A stretch of DNA of 7,381 nucleotides from Comamonadaceae bacterium. Lineage in GTDB: Bacteria; Pseudomonadota; Gammaproteobacteria; Burkholderiales; Burkholderiaceae_C. Location: positions 1-7,381 of the forward strand of contig CANGMW010000129.1 in assembly GCA_947454695.1 (NCBI GenBank), read 5' to 3'. This document shows, piece after piece, positions 6,275 to 7,381 of the stretch. Each line of letters opens with the position of its first letter. Within the stretch, counting starts at the first letter, position 1. The notes under the pieces were generated by a model. It saw only the letters and a list, made by a program, of their open reading frames with translations. It made no database searches and was not told the DNA's origin. Both the position numbers and the translations under genes were made by a program.

Positions 6275-6971
6275 AGGACTTGCGCGACGCTGTTTTGGAA
6301 GCCGCTTTGGGGGCAGCCTTAGGAGCGGATTTCTTGGCCGCAGGTTTACCCACCGTCACTTTGGTCACGCGCGCTGCGGATTTAGCAGGTGCTTTTTTGG
6401 CAGCCACTTTTTTCGCGGCGGGTTGAGCGGAAGTTTTGCGTGCAGGCGACTTGCGGGCTGTTTTTTCAGCGTCTTTTTTCATCTGCGCCTTGGACGGGAA
6501 CGCCTCCATCACGCCTTTCTTGGCGGCGCTGGAGCGCTTCATGCTGCCTGCCGGTTTGGAGGCTGGCTCCGATTTGGCTTCAGTGGCCTTGGCCGGTTTG
6601 TCGGCGCCAAATTTCAAACGCACGGGCTTGTCGCCCCACAAGTCTTCCAGGTGGTAGTACTGGCGAATATTAGGCTGCATCACATGCACCACCGCTTGTC
6701 CGCAGTCCACGATGATCCACTCGCCGTTGTCTTCGCCTTCCATGCGGGGCTTGGGAAAACCCGCTTCGCGCACGGCGTCGCGCACGCTGGCGGCCAAGGC
6801 CTTGGTTTGCCGATTAGAGGTGCCAGAAGCCACCACGATGCGCTCGAACAAAGGAGAGAGGTGTTCGGTGTTGAACACCTGAATATCTTGGGCTTTCACA
6901 TCCTCCAAGCCGTCAATGATGGCACGTTGGAGTTTTTGGACGTCTTTTTTGGCGGCGGTTTCGTTTGTCAT
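6273..6971 (-). CDS. rsfS: Ribosome silencing factor RsfS with long Lys/Ala-rich C-terminal extension
   Basis: RsfS (RsfA/YbeB, plant and mitochondrial Iojap/MALSU1 family) binds protein uL14 on the large ribosomal subunit and blocks joining of the small subunit when nutrients fall. The conserved domain covers about residues 10-120: KLQRAIIDGLEDVKAQDIQV, then VVASGTSNRQTKALA (46-60), EWIIVDCGQAVVHVM (84-98) and RQYYHLEDLW (103-112). The protein is 232 residues, about twice the usual 105-130. The excess is a low-complexity basic tail from about residue 121 with many AAKK, APAK and PKAA units; it is listed separately. The ATG shares one base with the nadD stop (TGATG) and lacks a good ribosome binding site, so coupling to nadD is likely. 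The core assignment is firm; the role of the tail is unknown. Confidence 0.95.
   Translation of the reverse strand: MTNETAAKKDVQKLQRAIIDGLEDVKAQDIQVFNTEHLSPLFERIVVASGTSNRQTKALAASVRDAVREAGFPKPRMEGEDNGEWIIVDCGQAVVHVMQPNIRQYYHLEDLWGDKPVRLKFGADKPAKATEAKSEPASKPAGSMKRSSAAKKGVMEAFPSKAQMKKDAEKTARKSPARKTSAQPAAKKVAAKKAPAKSAARVTKVTVGKPAAKKSAPKAAPKAASKTASRKS
6276..6611 (-). other. Histone-H1-like basic low-complexity tail of RsfS
   Basis: This stretch encodes residues 121-232 of RsfS. By hand count it has 26 Lys, 5 Arg and 6 acidic residues in 112. All acidic residues lie before position 170; the last 63 residues have 16 Lys, 4 Arg, about 19 Ala and no Asp or Glu. Short degenerate units such as AAKK, APAK and APKAA recur without strict period, like bacterial H1-like proteins and the basic tails of some DNA- or RNA-binding proteins. 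It is expected to be disordered and to bind nucleic acid. At the DNA level, several runs of six T on the plus strand (for example 6393-6398, 6408-6413, 6461-6466, 6474-6479) reflect Lys codons. Confidence 0.85.
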
Positions 6972-7381
6972 CAGGCGCTAGGGTAAAGGTGGTGTTGATC
7001 AATATAACGCGCAACAGGCTCGCTGACCAGCAGAGCGTGGTCCTGATGCTTGGAAATTCGGGAACGAATATCGGTGGCGCTGACGGGCATGCGGGGCATC
7101 TGCAGACTGCGAAAGCGTTCGCGTAAAGATGCCGGAGGAACAAAGCGGTCTTTAACTTCGCCTTGATCAGCCCTGTCAGCTACACAAATTATAGCAAACT
7201 GCGGAATCAGCTCCCATTTGTGCCAGCTGGACAGCACATCGCCTTGGTCTTTGCCCAGAATCAGGAAAAGTTCGGCCTGCGGATGCTCGGCTTGGAGTTC
7301 GCGCAAGGTGTCCACCGTGTAGGTCGGTCCGGCCCGGCGGGTTTCTCGATCATCCACCAACGCCACGCTCAACTCGGCAAA
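6971..7381 (-). CDS. nadD: Nicotinate-nucleotide adenylyltransferase NadD, C-terminal part, cut by right edge
   Basis: The frame is open to the right edge and gives the last 136 residues of NadD, which joins ATP and nicotinate mononucleotide to make deamido-NAD in NAD synthesis. Visible family motifs are RRAGPTYTVDTL (the S/T-Y-T-V-D-T-L block), LFLILGKDQ, SSWHKWEL, and near the end PVSATDIRSRI, which matches the ISSTxIR nucleotide-binding motif. The C-terminus is VARYIDQHHLYPSA, a usual NadD ending. The GxFDPxHxGH motif and about 70 N-terminal residues lie beyond the window. A TTG codon at 7370-7372 is an internal leucine codon, not the start, because the frame and similarity continue upstream (FAEL). 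The stop shares one base with the rsfS start, and nadD-rsfS pairing is common in bacteria. Confidence 0.95.
   Translation of the reverse strand, partial: FAELSVALVDDRETRRAGPTYTVDTLRELQAEHPQAELFLILGKDQGDVLSSWHKWELIPQFAIICVADRADQGEVKDRFVPPASLRERFRSLQMPRMPVSATDIRSRISKHQDHALLVSEPVARYIDQHHLYPSA

Noticed and set aside
6390..6480. Runs of six A on the coding strand of rsfS as possible frameshift or phase-variation sites
   Set aside because: The runs are only six bases and those checked do not form the A-AAA-AAG heptamer in the right frame. Lys codons explain them, so there is no positive evidence for programmed slippage.
6114..6986. Plus-strand open frame of 290 codons, rich in Gly, Phe, Arg and His, opposite rsfS
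   Set aside because: Its low-complexity composition is the reverse reading of the Lys/Ala codons of the RsfS tail, not an independent protein.

Overview
The window is almost solidly coding and every gene I can support lies on the minus strand, so transcription runs from the right end (7381) to the left end (1). It holds nine genes: seven complete and two cut by the window edges. The gene order nadD-rsfS-rlmH-maf-rng, the protein sequences and a GC content near 60% in the parts I counted suggest a betaproteobacterium, most likely of the order Burkholderiales and perhaps a Comamonadaceae-like lineage. That assignment is inference from order and protein style; there is no rRNA or other phylogenetic marker here.

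The right half (about 3705-7381) is a housekeeping block. It carries the C-terminal part of nadD (NAD synthesis), rsfS (ribosome silencing factor), rlmH (23S rRNA pseudouridine-1915 methyltransferase), maf (YhdE-type dTTP/UTP pyrophosphatase) and rng (ribonuclease G). Spacing runs from a 1-base overlap to 9 bases, which is consistent with a single operon. The unusual member is RsfS: its normal domain of about 120 residues is followed by about 112 residues of lysine/alanine/proline-rich, histone-H1-like tail.

The left half (1-3692) is a surface-glycan block that follows rng after only 12 bases and in the same direction. It contains a WaaG-like GT4 glycosyltransferase, a second GT-B-fold glycosyltransferase (4-base overlap with the first), a UDP-glucuronate decarboxylase (UDP-xylose synthase), and the first 60 codons of a family 25 (LPS type) glycosyltransferase. 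The last of these runs off the left edge and starts inside the stop codon of the decarboxylase gene. Together they would make UDP-xylose and add sugars to a lipopolysaccharide core, O-antigen or exopolysaccharide. The actual glycan cannot be read from this window.

There is no non-coding stretch longer than about 35 bases, and I see no RNA gene, terminator, mobile element, CRISPR array or long DNA repeat. The GC content drops at the left end (about 39% by hand count over 121-240), where the decarboxylase gene ends and the family 25 gene begins. I do not see a clearly new multi-gene system. The points most worth a second look are the RsfS tail, the joining of a glycan cluster to the nadD-rng operon, and the truncated family 25 gene at the edge.
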